Assembly: GCA_002105175.1 (NCBI GenBank)
Contig: MCGE01000004.1
Location: forward strand, 2,170,001 to 2,234,000
DNA: 64,000 nucleotides
Direction of reading: 5' to 3'
Source of the DNA: Absidia repens
Taxonomy: Eukaryota; Mucoromycota; Mucoromycetes; Mucorales; Cunninghamellaceae
Position numbers and translations under genes: made by a program. The notes under the pieces were generated by a model that worked only from the letters and a program-made list of their open reading frames with translations, had not been told where the DNA came from and did no database searches. Shown in pieces: positions 11,870-23,560 of the stretch; the first letter of the stretch is position 1, and each line of letters starts with the position of its first letter.

Positions 11870-12720
11870 AAAAGTTAATTATTGGACAAGCAAATGGAAT
11901 TGGACCAGCCATTTTGAAAACGGCAGGGTCAAGGATTCGCATCATCAGGAAAAAAGTTGACGAATATACTACTTGACGCTCTGGATACGTTGAAACTATT
12001 TAGGAAGTACATCATTACTCACTTCATTGGGCAGCTTGGTGGCTTCCACCTCTTTTGTTGGGACTTATGTATGGTAAGTATGAATTGCATTAGTATACCA
12101 TCATTTGTTGCTTACTCTTTCCCTTTTTGACAGGTGACTTACGATAGAATGCCTGGATTAAACAATTGTCACACTTTGTGAAAAATCTGATGGACACTAA
12201 TATTATTCTACCTACATTTGGTGCCAAAACGTACAGGGTAAGTATATCCCAATATTTAATAGCTGAATGTTATCGTTGATGATTTTTCGATTGACTTCGT
12301 ACATAGGATAATATCAAGAAAAGGGACCAATGGGCACAATCTCGATCATAACAACAACAGCCAACTCTGCCAATCAATGAATATCTGGTAGCATGACATC
12401 ACAGTTAAAAAATGGTAATTATAAAGAATAGAATGGAAAAGAATATTTGGATCCCATAAATATACCACAATGAAAGCTGATTATTGATTGTTATTGATTG
12501 ATTGATTTTGTTTTTGTTTTTTTACCAGATTCCATTGATGCTCTCAGTCGCATGGAGATGCCCTAAAGGTAAACCATTTACGTATTAATTATAATTATTT
12601 TTGGGAAAATGATTTTATTACTAACATATTTTTCTGTATTGATCAGGCAAACAATGGATGAACGAGGGGGGGGGGATCAACAAGACGTATATTTGTTTTT
12701 GGACCCTTATTTACGTTGCT
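11870..12720 (+). pseudogene. Probable degraded multi-exon gene, unknown product
   Basis: Several segments are bounded by strong splice-like sites: a donor GTAAGTATG near 12074 with an acceptor TTTTTGACAG near 12134, a donor GTAAGTATA near 12239 with an acceptor ACATAG near 12306, and another pair around 12530-12650. Read in one frame across these junctions the sequence gives plausible protein, including AAWWLPPLLLGLMYG (membrane-like), LPTFGAKTYR and DNIKKRDQWAQSRS before a stop near 12350. However, the same frame holds three premature stops (near 11966, 11998 and 12145). I do not recognise the family. It could instead be a live gene whose exon limits I misplaced: starting the second exon at the AG near 12147 removes one of the stops. 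Confidence 0.4.
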
Positions 12721-13046
12721 CTCATCATTATTTTTAGTCTATATTTACCTTCCACTATTTTTATTCTTTATTACTACCCAATACATATCTTTATTCATTC
12801 TCACGTAATTATCCTTCTGCTACACTGAATTCTCTCACTCTGCCTGTACACATACACAATAATAGTCTATATCTCTATATAATATATATATCTAGTTTAT
12901 TCATCTCATTTTATATTTCTCTCTCTTTCTCATATTTTTTTATTTCTTTCTTTTTTTTTCCCTTTTACATCCATTTACCTACTTTCTTTACTCACTCTCC
13001 CAAATACTTCAGCAAGTCTGGTCTCTCCATCGTCCTTCATTTCACC

Positions 13047-14403
13047 ATGTCGGCGCATACGGTCCAATGTCCCATATGCAATCAAGAATTTCTTCTGTAC
13101 GATCAACGGGGTTTTAGGAACGCAGGCTTTACAGCGCATCACAATTGGTGCATTAGTCGTCAGCAGCTTCAGCAGGGACAACAGCAAAATAATGGCCGTC
13201 ACAATGATCAAAAATTTACTAGGGCGTCCCGATTTACTATGGCTATTAGAAGAAAATTATTGCCGGCTAGTCAAGCTCCTACTCTGACGAATGAAGGTAA
13301 TATGGTTTCGTTACCTTATATATATATATATATTCAACTTATCATGTTTTACTATATCCTTAGACGAAAGCAGAATTAGCCCAATTCCAGTTTTTCAAGA
13401 ATCATCGTCGGGTTATGTTAATTCAAGTCGGGTAGAACCTTTCGCTCCTCCGTTTGTCAGCTCTGCATCAGCTCCACAATTACAATCTACCTCACTTCAC
13501 CACCATATTTTCCAACAACAACATCAGCAGCAGCAGCAACACCAATACCAAACGATTTTGCGACAAAGACATACATGTAATCACTGGGAAACTCCTAGAA
13601 CCATACCACGACAAACATCTGTGGATACCGACTCTACATGCTCTGAAATTGTATCTTTGGCGTCTGGTCCAACACCAATATTATCCCAAAATATCCGAAT
13701 GAGCAACCCATCACGTGTAGTGGACCCTGACACCAATATATCTTTATTGAAGCCTTCCACATGGATTGACACTCAAACAACCTTACCTGTCATACCAGCA
13801 ACTTCCTCCTCCCCAATTATTATCAACAATAATCCCTTTTCCTTTGCGTCCACGACCCCTACTTTATCATTAGAAAACTCTAGAAATGGATTCAACAGTG
13901 CCAACCCAAGTTTTATTAGCTCTAGTGGTGTCCAGTCGTCCCATTTTTTTTCGACGGATCAGTATACTTCAAATGACGTGCCGTTAGACTACCTACCGGT
14001 TGACTGCAGAACAGCCATCCAACAGCAGCAAAAACAACAACGATACTATCGACGTCCATATCAACAACAAGACGATGAACAACGATACGATGACCGCATG
14101 TCACGTTTTACCACCAATAATGACATCTTGTTACAATGTCCCGATCGTTTCGTCCAGCAAAACCAAGAATCGAATGATCCAGTTGGATATGTTACAACAA
14201 CTTCTGCTTGCTCTTTATCACCTTCAACATCCATCAACACTATCTTTCCACCAACAGACGATTTGTATAACTATCAAGGAACTGTGGTTTATTGTGGACA
14301 TTGTCAGCCCCGGGATGGACTTCATGATTCTTCCTGCGCTTTACTTCAACTTTTTTTGGCAAATATTATGGACGATAACGAAGATTCCTTCTCATCAACC
14401 TGA
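13047..14403 (+). CDS. Q-rich protein with N-terminal C2HC zinc-finger-like motif
   Basis: Two exons, 13047-13296 and 13364-14403, in phase, giving 429 residues. The N-terminus has Cys-Pro-x-Cys, then 18 residues on His-His-x2-Cys (CPIC...HHNWC). This spacing resembles C2HC or UBZ-like fingers of the RAD18 type, but I cannot assign a family. The rest is low-complexity with Gln/His runs (about residues 130-150 and 310-330) and Ser/Thr/Pro-rich disordered sequence. A second small Cys/His cluster lies near the C-terminus (YCGHCQ...HDSSCALL). The intron (13297-13363) ends TCCTTAG. The upstream region 12900-13046 is strongly CT-rich, as expected for a fungal promoter. Function is unknown. Confidence 0.8.
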
Positions 14404-15294
14404 ATGACATTGTCTCTTATGAGGCTTTTATATTGGTTTTCAGTGTATATGCCCTTTCATCCCAATCCAATCGTCTCTCATTTTTTAGAATTCATTGTAT
14501 ATGTGTATGTCTTCATCTCCGTCTACTTAGTTTAGATTTATTATGCTCCGCCCACACTTATGCCTGATGTTTTTATTTTTTATTTACGTTGTATGTGCTT
14601 TTTATTTTTATATGTGTGTGTCTACCCCTCATTTTATTACTATGACCTAATAAAGAAACCGCTTATTTTTTATGATATTGTTATGAAGTCCTTGAAGTTT
14701 TATGATATTTGATATGATCGCTTGATTTTTATGATATTGAGCAATATAAATAAGTAACCCCTTGACTTTTTAGAATATATACTACTACATTAAGAAGCCC
14801 CTTGGTTTTTTAGAATATATACTACCGTATGAAGAGGCCCCTTGATTTTATTAAATGTATGATAATTGGACAAAACAAAAAAAAAACGTGACAGTAAATA
14901 GATCATCATGCATGTATCATAGGAAGATCTGTTTCCTGAAATTGATATTGGTGAGGCGATTGATAAAACATATATTTTGAATCTAGATTTTTATTGGACA
15001 AATGAGGGCAATGATAACAATGATACTAATAACTATATAATAATAAAATACATTAAGTAGTGGGAAGTAAAAAAAAAAAAAAAAGACTGAAGTAGGTGAG
15101 ATAAAAAAAAACAAACAAACCACTAATGAATATAATAAAAAGGAGTACTAATAGAGCGTAAAATAATAATGATGATAATAATAATAAAAATAATAAAAAT
15201 AATGACAACTAAACTATGATAAATGACGTTAAAAAACGACGAAGGAAATATATATGCATAAAAATATAGGAGAAAAGAAGGGTGGATGAAAAGT
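14404..15294. other. Convergent intergenic region with degenerate tandem repeat
   Basis: 3' flanks of the zinc-finger-like gene (+) and SEC2 (-). From about 14640 to 14870 a unit of roughly 50-60 bp carrying CCCCTTG(A/G)TTTTT(T)AGAATATATACTAC or its TTTATGATATT variant recurs about four times in degraded form. An (ATA)n-type tract lies at 15165-15210. No gene is visible. Confidence 0.45.
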
Positions 15295-17116
15295 TCATTT
15301 CGGTGTTTTCGGAATTTGACTTGAGGTGGATCCATCAGATACATCATCTTTATCGAGAGGTGGACAGGCTTTTCCAATAGAATCCGCATTCAATCCCATA
15401 CCATCTAAAATCACCGGTAAAGCGCCCATGCTTTATATAATAGTAATAGTAAACAAAAGATGTTGAGAATCCCATCGCTTTTTGCTATATATATATATTT
15501 TCTTCTTACCGTGAGTAAAACATTTGTAGTCGCAACCGAATGTTTTCCGAATAGAGATCATCAATCGTTCGGTGAGCATATAAACGCAAATGGATATTTC
15601 GAATAAAGACAAAGAATTCACATACAGCAACCAGGCGATCACGGCAATATTGGTCCATTGGTAACCAGTCATCCTTTTCGTCCATCTTGAACTGATAATA
15701 CGTGGTGAGGTCCATGCCGTTTTGATCCTTTTGTCGAGGTCGTCCACAGGCAGCACATCCAATAGCTGTTATCGATGTTGATATCGAAGAGGAGACTGAT
15801 TTGCTGGTATTCGTTGAAGTGGTAGTAGTAGTTGTGATGGTGGTGGTGTTGTTGGATTTGTTGCTAGAATGCCATCGATCCCAAAGCAAAGATCGTTGTG
15901 CCACAGAGGATGGGATAACCGTCGTCATAGGTTTACCAGTTCCGTTGTGTTGAGGATGAGAAATTGAGCTAGCGTTGAACTTCTCCGTAGACATTTGTTG
16001 AATAAAACAAGGTTGTTGTAGTAAATAGTCCATCATCTTTTTTACTGAGAGTCGAGAGTTTGGTCCAAAGCGTAAACAGGGCTCCACATCCTCTAATTGA
16101 CAGTATTTCATGTAAGCGAATTGATACAGTTTTTTCAGTGGTAGAGTACTGGCAGAATGGACGAATTGGTGAAAGGCTTCCAGTTGGACTTGATCGATAG
16201 TTGGGGCAATGGTATATCCTTTCGAAGCTGGTGGTAGTGGAGGCATTGATACTGATCGTGGTTGCTGCTTTTTCTTTTGATCTGAAGTAGTTGAGGTGTT
16301 GCTTCTTTCCATGGAGATAAGGGTCGCTTTGTGTTGTTGTTTTTGATGATGGCTTTGCTTTTTTTGCTGCATTCCATGTAAAAGAGCAAGATCATGTCGT
16401 GCACGTAGTTGAGGATCATCCATGTTTTCTTGATTATCCAGAGCATCTTCCCACGTTTCATCATCGGCATCAGCATCAGTATCGTCATCTTGATCATAAT
16501 CGTCGTCTTCACCTTTTTCAGTATTGCTGTCGACATCGCCATCATGAAAGGTATTGGTTGAGGTTTCGTTTTCATCTTCTTCCTTGAGTGTCGTATTTAT
16601 AAGCGATCGTTTACCAGAACTTGACGGACCAATGGGTGCTGATTTCTTCTTGTGCTTTCCATGCTGTTTATATCGTTGTTGCTCTTCGTTGTCCCATTGC
16701 AGAAGTCGTTGGCGTAATTCCTTGAGTTGCGCTTGTTCGTCTGTCAGTTGTTGCTGCACTGTTTGTAACTGTGTTTCCAAATGCCATTTTTCCCGTTTTT
16801 CGGCTGCCACCATGCCATTAGCTTCTTCAAAGAGTTTGCAAGACAATTCTTCCAAATCAAGTTCCACTAGATCCTTTTCATGTTGTATATCGGCCACCCG
16901 ATCGATAGCGGAAACATATTTGGTGTTGAGTTGTTGCATATCCTGTTCTAATCGTTCGAGTTGTTGATCTCGATTGAGTAATTGTTGTTTCAATTGAGCC
17001 AATTCACTTGCCTGCAATGCAAATTGGCGTTCCCAACGACTACAAACCCCACATGGTGGAAGAGAGGCATCATGTTGCTGTTGAGAATGCTGGGCGAAAG
17101 ACAACGTATCTGTCAT
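15295..17116 (-). CDS. SEC2: SEC2-type Rab guanine-nucleotide exchange factor
   Basis: Two exons, 15510-17116 and 15295-15430, giving 580 residues. Residues 30-145 are a long heptad coiled coil with LVELDLEELSCKLFEEANGM at about 83-102, the hallmark of the Sec2/Rabin GEF domain that activates the exocytic Rab Sec4/Rab8. The middle (about 170-290) is acidic and low-complexity. The C-terminal third has the conserved CAACGR pair, CRDRLVAVCEFFVFIRNI and an arginine-rich FYSRMGAL segment seen in Rabin8/Sec2 relatives. It should act on secretory vesicles in polarised hyphal growth. A short intron (15431-15509) falls just before the last 45 residues. The upstream intergenic region is purine-rich. 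Assignment is by motif and domain order. Confidence 0.88.
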
Positions 17117-17895
17117 CTACTTTGGCGATAAAAGGGAGGGAGAATGGAAGGAAGGCGAGAGGAAAAAAAAAAGAAAGGAAGGGAGTTTATAATGATCAAA
17201 GTAAAAATAATGATAATAAATGAATAAATAAAATAATAAGTAAAACGAGCGTAAATGAAAGGAAAAAAAAATATACATTGTACAAAAAGGAGCGCCAGGA
17301 AGATTTTAGGGGGCGAGACCGAATTTTCAAATTCCGCAAAGAATCTAAACTAGAATTGACTGAAATGCGTCTACGGAAGCAATCATAGAACGCGGATCTG
17401 TCACAAGCGGTACAAATAGCCTCAGTTTTATATTCATCGTAGCCTAGCAGGTGTCAGCCCAATGCTATCACCCATTATGTCTCGCTCCTCTAGGTTTCTA
17501 TTCTACCAATAGCCGCCATTTTTTTTTTTTAAATTCGGGTCGTAAACGGATCAAATTGTTTTTTAATAAACATGGGGCGTCCCTCAGGGCATCCCAGGCT
17601 ATATGGCAAAGTGACACATTTTTAGTGACCACGGTTGAATATAATCATATAATGTTGCAATGAACTAGAAGATTATGGATTTTACCAAGTACTAGATTAG
17701 CTCACTTGTGTATGTATCGTCTATTTTTTTAGACGTTGACAAAATAAATACATTCTCCCCTTTTTGCACTTCGGGAGTCCAGGTTCCGAACCGGCTTATT
17801 GTCTTTTTTGCAGCAAAGCGGAATTATTATTTGTTTCGTTTTTTTTTTTTTTTTTTTTTTTTTTTCTTGAAATTTTTTTTTTATAATTCTCAACT
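17117..17895. promoter_or_regulatory. Divergent region between SEC2 and ATXN10-like gene
   Basis: The two neighbours are transcribed away from each other, so promoters for both should be here. It contains a T25 tract (17841-17865) within 60 bp of the plus-strand ATG. A short segment near 17620-17640 (AGTGACC..CGGTTGAA) resembles 9870-9890. Confidence 0.4.
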
Positions 17896-20058
17896 ATGGA
17901 CGTAGATCAGATCACCGAAGCACTTACAAGTCACATCATCAATACGACAACTGATGCTGATCTTGAGCAAATACTCAAACAAGCCGTTCAACGCACCCTG
18001 ACTGATCCATCCTTTAGGTAATTCACAAAGCCATTTCCTTTCAAATAAACTTTGCAACTGAACTCTCGTCATATCCATATTGTATAGGCTAGATCTCGGG
18101 ACAAACACAACTTTTTGGGACACTGCGCACACCATTGTGACCAGGAATAATGAGCACTCGAATATTGATGCACACTATTTACTCGAATTGATCAAGCTGA
18201 TACGGAACGTCACTGCGGCTAATCCGTCTGGACAAAACTTGGCTTTGTAGGTGCCTAAAGTTACTATAAGTGTTATGTATAGACAGCTATGCTAATTATT
18301 TGCCGTATACTTTTTTTTTATTTGGCACTCTAGAGAATATGGGGTGATTCGCGCATTATCTCCTTTGATATCACGTTATCTTCTACAATTGGATGCGTTC
18401 AGTAAGTTTGAATAGACTGATAGTGAAGGAAGTAATGCAAGATGCAATTACTCAAAAATGTATTTATAGGTGCATTGATAGTCAGGGTGAGCACTCAAGC
18501 AGCATGCAATATGGTCACTGGGAATGAAGCTATTCTTGATACTGTGTGGAAATCGTGGTGCTTGGATCAGCAGCCTCCTTTGTGGAAGTAAGTAACAAAC
18601 ATATGCAGATGAGAAGCAAAATGCACTAATGATATATCTTTATATTATTATTTATTAGTCAAGTAATTGAATCGAATGACAAGGACACAGTGACGAGCGG
18701 ACTTATCTTGATCTCTCAATGTATACGGAACAACAAAGATAGATGGTAAATCTTAAAGGAAGTGCACGTAAACAATATGAACTCATCATTTGTGTGGAAT
18801 CCTTGTAGTGGAAACCTTGTCACGACATCGGGTGGTATTGTGTATCTCAAATCAGTGGTGAAAGAAATAGATCGAGCTCACACTGAAGAAACCAACCAAC
18901 ATTTTGAACTTGGGTAATACGGCCTTACCACTTATTTTCATTCCCAACTTGCTCACTTTTTTTTTTCTAGGTATATCATCGTCAACGAATTGTTGAAAAA
19001 TGGCTATTTTGTTGATGCATTGCAAGTCCTCGAAGATCCAGAAAGGTAATGAATGAATGATAGAAGACGTCCTTTTCTTCCCTTTTTTTTTCAATAATCA
19101 TATTAATTAAATACATGCTCAACTAGTCCGGACGAAATCAACCAAAATCAAATTGTCATTGTGAAACTACTGGACTCAACATTATACAAGCATCCCGAAA
19201 TCAAGATCCCAATATCAACAAAAGATCTTGAAAAAATCAGCGGACTCTTGTGCTTGCTATCCAATCAGGCATGCCAAGTCATCAATCACGCAGTGACAAC
19301 TCATCGTGATCAGTTGTCCAATCTCGAACTTGACAAGGTTTCTCTTATGTATACATGTTTGGTATTACTTTTGCAAATCATCAACCTGTTATTGACTGTT
19401 ACAACTACACATGGCGAAGAAATGAAATCAACCTTGATAGCACATAATGGATTACCGGCCATTATTGGTAAAGAATTAAAAAATGGTTTATCATATCACC
19501 TTACTCAACTTTTTGATTTGATATTATATCTAGAACTTTTACGACAATGCGAAACAATGGTGGAATGGAAAGACAAGGAAAAATCTAAACTTGGTTTTGA
19601 TTATGTGAAGAGGGAAATTGTCAAATGCATTGGTGCACTTTGTTACAAAGATAAGGACACACAAGACAAGGTAATATAAATGATGAATCAATTGCTTAGA
19701 AAATTATACTGAACATCTTGATATAATATCAATGCATCAGGTTCGTACTTTGGGTGGTTTGTCCATGATATTGAACCAAATGAAAATCGATGATACCAAT
19801 CCTTGTAAGTGAAATCATATTTCAAAAAAAAAAAAAAAGGACTACTTTATTAACCTTTAAAAATGTTGGTTAGATATCCGAGAACATGCAACTGTGACTT
19901 TAAGGTATCTCTTGGAAGATAACTCGGAAAATCAACAAATGATCGCAGATATGACACCAATACAAGCGGTACAAAACGATGCGTTGGATGAAATGGGTCT
20001 GAATGCTTCATTAGTGGATGGGAAAGTGCACTTGGAACAAACTAGACATAAAAATTAG
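17896..20058 (+). CDS. Ataxin-10 domain protein (CTR86-like)
   Basis: Ten exons in consistent phase: 17896-18017, 18088-18246, 18334-18401, 18470-18587, 18659-18745, 18809-18913, 18971-19045, 19127-19670, 19741-19804 and 19874-20058, giving 508 residues. The C-terminal 110 residues carry the ataxin-10 signature: a segment reading IVKCIGALCYKDKDTQDKV, then GGLSMILNQ, DDTNPYIREHA and LLEDNSENQ. The rest looks like armadillo-type helical repeats. Human ATXN10 and yeast Ctr86 are the known relatives; their molecular role is poorly settled (cytokinesis and cilia in animals). The second intron needs the donor GTAGGT at 18247, since reading on gives an immediate stop. Confidence 0.88.
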
Positions 20059-20226
20059 ATATTTTTACTCTCCCTCTTCCTACTCCTTTCTCGTGTCACA
20101 CATGATCATCATGAATGATATTTGATTCCCGATACTTCTCCAAATACATTATTCTCCTCTTTTCTCCTCTCCTCATTACTTTTTTTTCTTTTTATTAAAA
20201 AATAAAAACTACATTATACAACTATC

Positions 20227-20513
20227 ATGACTACATTTGAACCGCCATATACTGTCCCTGCTGAAGGCTTTGAAAAAAAATCTGGCGAAACTGCAATTAT
20301 GCGTCACTTCAAATTTGCTGACAAGTTGCTATCGCGACCGGACAACCTCAGTACGCTCTGGGATCTCTATGTTACTGGCAACAAACTAGGTGGTGGTAAG
20401 TGATATAAAAATAAGAGCTAGTGGTGATTTGCGGGGTTAGAGCTTGGTTTGCTGCACTTGTTTTATTATCAATTATCAATGTGAATACGATGTGCTGTAC
20501 ATGTCATATATAG

Positions 20514-20545
<32 letters not shown>

Positions 20546-22903
20546 CTGTGTTGTGTTTATATGAATATCTGTGTAGTGTAGCGATGACACGTATATAAAT
20601 CATGATCAGTACCCTTATAGGAGTCGCAAATGGGATTAAAAAAGGGATGCAGATGGGGAAGGGAAAATAGGGAGTGGGTAAAATAGTATAGCAATGAACC
20701 AGGGGAACAAATGAAATCATGGTATTAACACTAAACTTTTTTATTTTCTCATAGACAATCCATTCCTGGGTACTAGGCGTATTGAAAATGGGGAAGCAAA
20801 AGAATATGTCTGGCAAACTCATGAAGAGGTTCGTGCCCGTGTGGAAAACTTTGGAAAGGGTATGATGAAGCTTGGTTTGACTCGTCAACAAGTTCTTGGT
20901 ATTTACTCTGTCAATCGTCCCGAATGGGTAAGTTGTAGAAATAATATGAGGAAAAACAATCTGCTCCTTGGGTGACTACTAATATATTGGTGTATTTTTA
21001 TCATATATATCCTTTGGTGTGGAAAGACTATCGCTGAACAGGCAAGTTATCGTCAAGCTTTTATCCTCGTAGCGCTGTATGATACTCTTGGAGCTGAAGC
21101 TATTGAATACATTGTCAACCAAACCGATATGGAATATATTGTGGCGTCTGCGGACAAACTCAAAAACATTACTCAATTGAAGGACAGGTTACCAACCATT
21201 AAGCATGTAATCATCATGGATAACAATGTGGATTCTATTGAAAAGGAACATGCCGAACAAGTTGGTCTACTTGTCCATACCTTTGATCAAGTGGAAGCTA
21301 TTGGATCTGAGATTGACGAAGAAAGCGCCTTGCCTTCTGCAGATGATATCGCTACCATTTGTTATACTAGGTAAAAAAAAAAAAAAAAAAAAAAAAGTGA
21401 CATTGCATTGTCTAAAAAACGACTCTATTATTATCATTATTTACATGAAATAATAGTGGCACAACTGGTGTCCCCAAAGGTGCTGTATTAACCCAAGCAA
21501 ACTGTGTTGCCGCCATTCATGGTGTTGCTGCTGTCGGTGAAATCGGTACTTTTGCCCAAGTGACATCTTCTGATTGCTATATTTCATTTCTTCCATTATC
21601 ACATGTCTTTGAAAAGGTCGCTATTGGTCTGCATATCTTTCGCGGTGCCTCCATTGGATATTACCAGGTATGGAGAACACTTTGGGATCCATCAGGTGGT
21701 TGAAACTTAATCTTTTCTCTTTTATTATTATAGGGCGATACCACCAAGCTACTGGACGATATTGCTGAATTAAAACCAACTGTATTCTGCGCCGTTCCTC
21801 GGTTATTCAACCGCATTTATGACAAAGTGCTGTCTGGTGTTAAGGCAAAGGGCGGTTTGAGTAGCTATCTATTTTTCAAGGCGTTCAACGCTAAAAAGGC
21901 TAACCTCAACAAGACTGTACACCATCGGCTATGGGATCGACTTGTTTTTAGTCAGGTAATAAACAAATGGGGATGCAAGAATAATCACGAATTAACAATA
22001 AAACTTTATGCTCATCGGACGTTCTGTTTTTTTTTTCGGTGGTGACAGATTCGTTCAAAACTAGGTGGACGAATTCGATTTATTCTCAGTGGATCGGCAC
22101 CCATTTCTCCTGATGTGATGGACTTTATGCGAATTTGCTTTTCAGCCCAAGTGTATGAAGGATATGGACAAACCGAAAACTTCTGTGGTGGCTGTATGAC
22201 ATTGACAGATGATAATACATCAGGTGTTGTTGGTATTCCATTTCCTTGTTCCGAAATCAAGTTGGTGGATGTAGCTGACATGGAATATCTTACGTCCGAT
22301 CAACCCAACCCTCGAGGGGAAATCTGCATTCGGGGACATTCAGTTATGCATGAATACTACAAAGCGCCTGACAAGACTGCTGAAACATTAGATGCTGATG
22401 GATGGTTGCACACTGGAGATATTGGTGTTTTAGATCAAGCAGGCCGACTCATTATCATCGATCGACTCAAGAACATCTTTAAACTCTCTCAAGGTGAATA
22501 TGTGGCTCCCGAAAAGATTGAAGGAGTTTATCAAAAACATGAATTGGTCTCTCAAGCTTTCATTTATGGGAACTCTTTGCAATCTTCCTTGGTGGCTGTG
22601 GTGGTACCAGACAAGGATAACTTTGATCGCTGGGCAAAAGATAGGGCGGATGGTCAAGATATTTATCGCTCGGATGCTGTCAAGGCAGAATTACTCAAGA
22701 CTCTGGTGGAATTCGGCAAGCAAAACGACCTCAAGGGCTTTGAACAAATGCGTGCTATCCACTTGTCATCCGAAGAATTCTCTATTGAGAATGATTTATT
22801 GACACCGACATTCAAACTCAAACGTGAAGCTGCATACAAGACCTACAGCAAAGAAATCGATGATATGTACTCTGCTCTATCGAACGGTCGCAACTTCAAC
22901 TAG
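20227..22903 (+). CDS. Long-chain fatty-acid-CoA ligase
   Basis: Six exons: 20227-20395, 20755-20927, 21027-21370, 21457-21667, 21734-21955 and 22049-22903, giving 657 residues. It adenylates long-chain fatty acids and transfers them to CoA. Visible motifs of the ANL superfamily are the split P-loop SGTTGVPKGAV (its AG|T codon spans an intron), YEGYGQTE, and the ATP/hinge motif GWLHTGDIG followed by IIDRLKNIFKLSQGEYV, the fatty-acyl-CoA-synthetase signature. Length fits yeast Faa-type enzymes. The C-terminus (GRNFN) has no SKL-type peroxisomal signal, so a cytosolic/ER role is more likely. The first intron is long (359 nt) and contains a TA dinucleotide tract (about 20511-20546). The third intron has an A-run of about 23 directly after the donor. 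Confidence 0.95.
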
Positions 22904-23269
22904 TTTTCCTCCCCATGTTCCTTACATTTATTATACTCATAATTAGTTATTATTATTCCCCATAGCAATACGTTTTAGTTTTATCACTATATCTATTATT
23001 ATTTTTAGCCTTAATTTATTCTCTCCAATCATTTGACCGAAATAAAAGATCTGATTGTCTACGTTTACTATCTCCTTTGTCTCTTTTACTCGTCACATAT
23101 AATAGATGTTCACAATAACTATATACACGGGAAAGCAAAATCGCATTGTTATTCTGACGCTCGTGGTACATGCTGTATTTAGGGAAATTACCAGAACAGC
23201 AGTTCAGCGAGAGGCCACAGAAAATATTTGAAGTCCCGCACATTGATTTTTGGTTTTCGCGCATTTTCG
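22904..23269. other. 3' flank of acyl-CoA ligase gene
   Basis: Contains the AATAAAAG signal (23040) of the upstream gene and unassigned AT-rich sequence leading into a DR1 repeat copy. Confidence 0.4.
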
Positions 23270-23560
23270 TTTTTTTCGCACTTCCTTTTTCTCTCTCTTT
23301 TTTTCTCTCTTTTTTTCCCACCACCATTTTAGCCTTTTTGAGGTTAAGGTGATCATAGATTAGTGTCAGGACCAGTTTAGAAGGGTTTTCAGGCCAGGGA
23401 TTACAAGATGCATGGGTGAACCCTTTCATTTTGGATTCAGGATTTGGGAACTTCAGTAGTTGGATTTTTGGAGCCCTCATTAGCTTAAGTTTAGTTTTAG
23501 TTTGAGTGTAGTTTGTATCTACATTTGAATAAAATATAACCATCCTTTTAGATCTGTTGC
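23270..23560 (+). repeat. Dispersed repeat DR1, copy b
   Basis: Plus-strand copy. A pyrimidine-rich tract (23280-23335), then GAGGTTAAGG, TTAGTGTCAGGACCAGTTTAG, AAGGGTTTTCAG, ATTACAAGATGCATGG, hairpin GGGTGAACCC and TTTCATTTTGGATTC, ending near GAATAAAATAT (23527). The hairpin stem is kept although the loop differs from other copies. Confidence 0.75.

Noticed and set aside
16554..16967. 137-codon plus-strand frame, Ser/Cys-rich
   Set aside because: It is the antisense shadow of the SEC2 coiled coil and acidic region; its Ser/Cys bias comes from Gln/Glu codons on the other strand.
20469..20891. 140-codon minus-strand membrane-like frame
   Set aside because: It covers intron 1 and exon 2 of the acyl-CoA ligase gene and a TA microsatellite.
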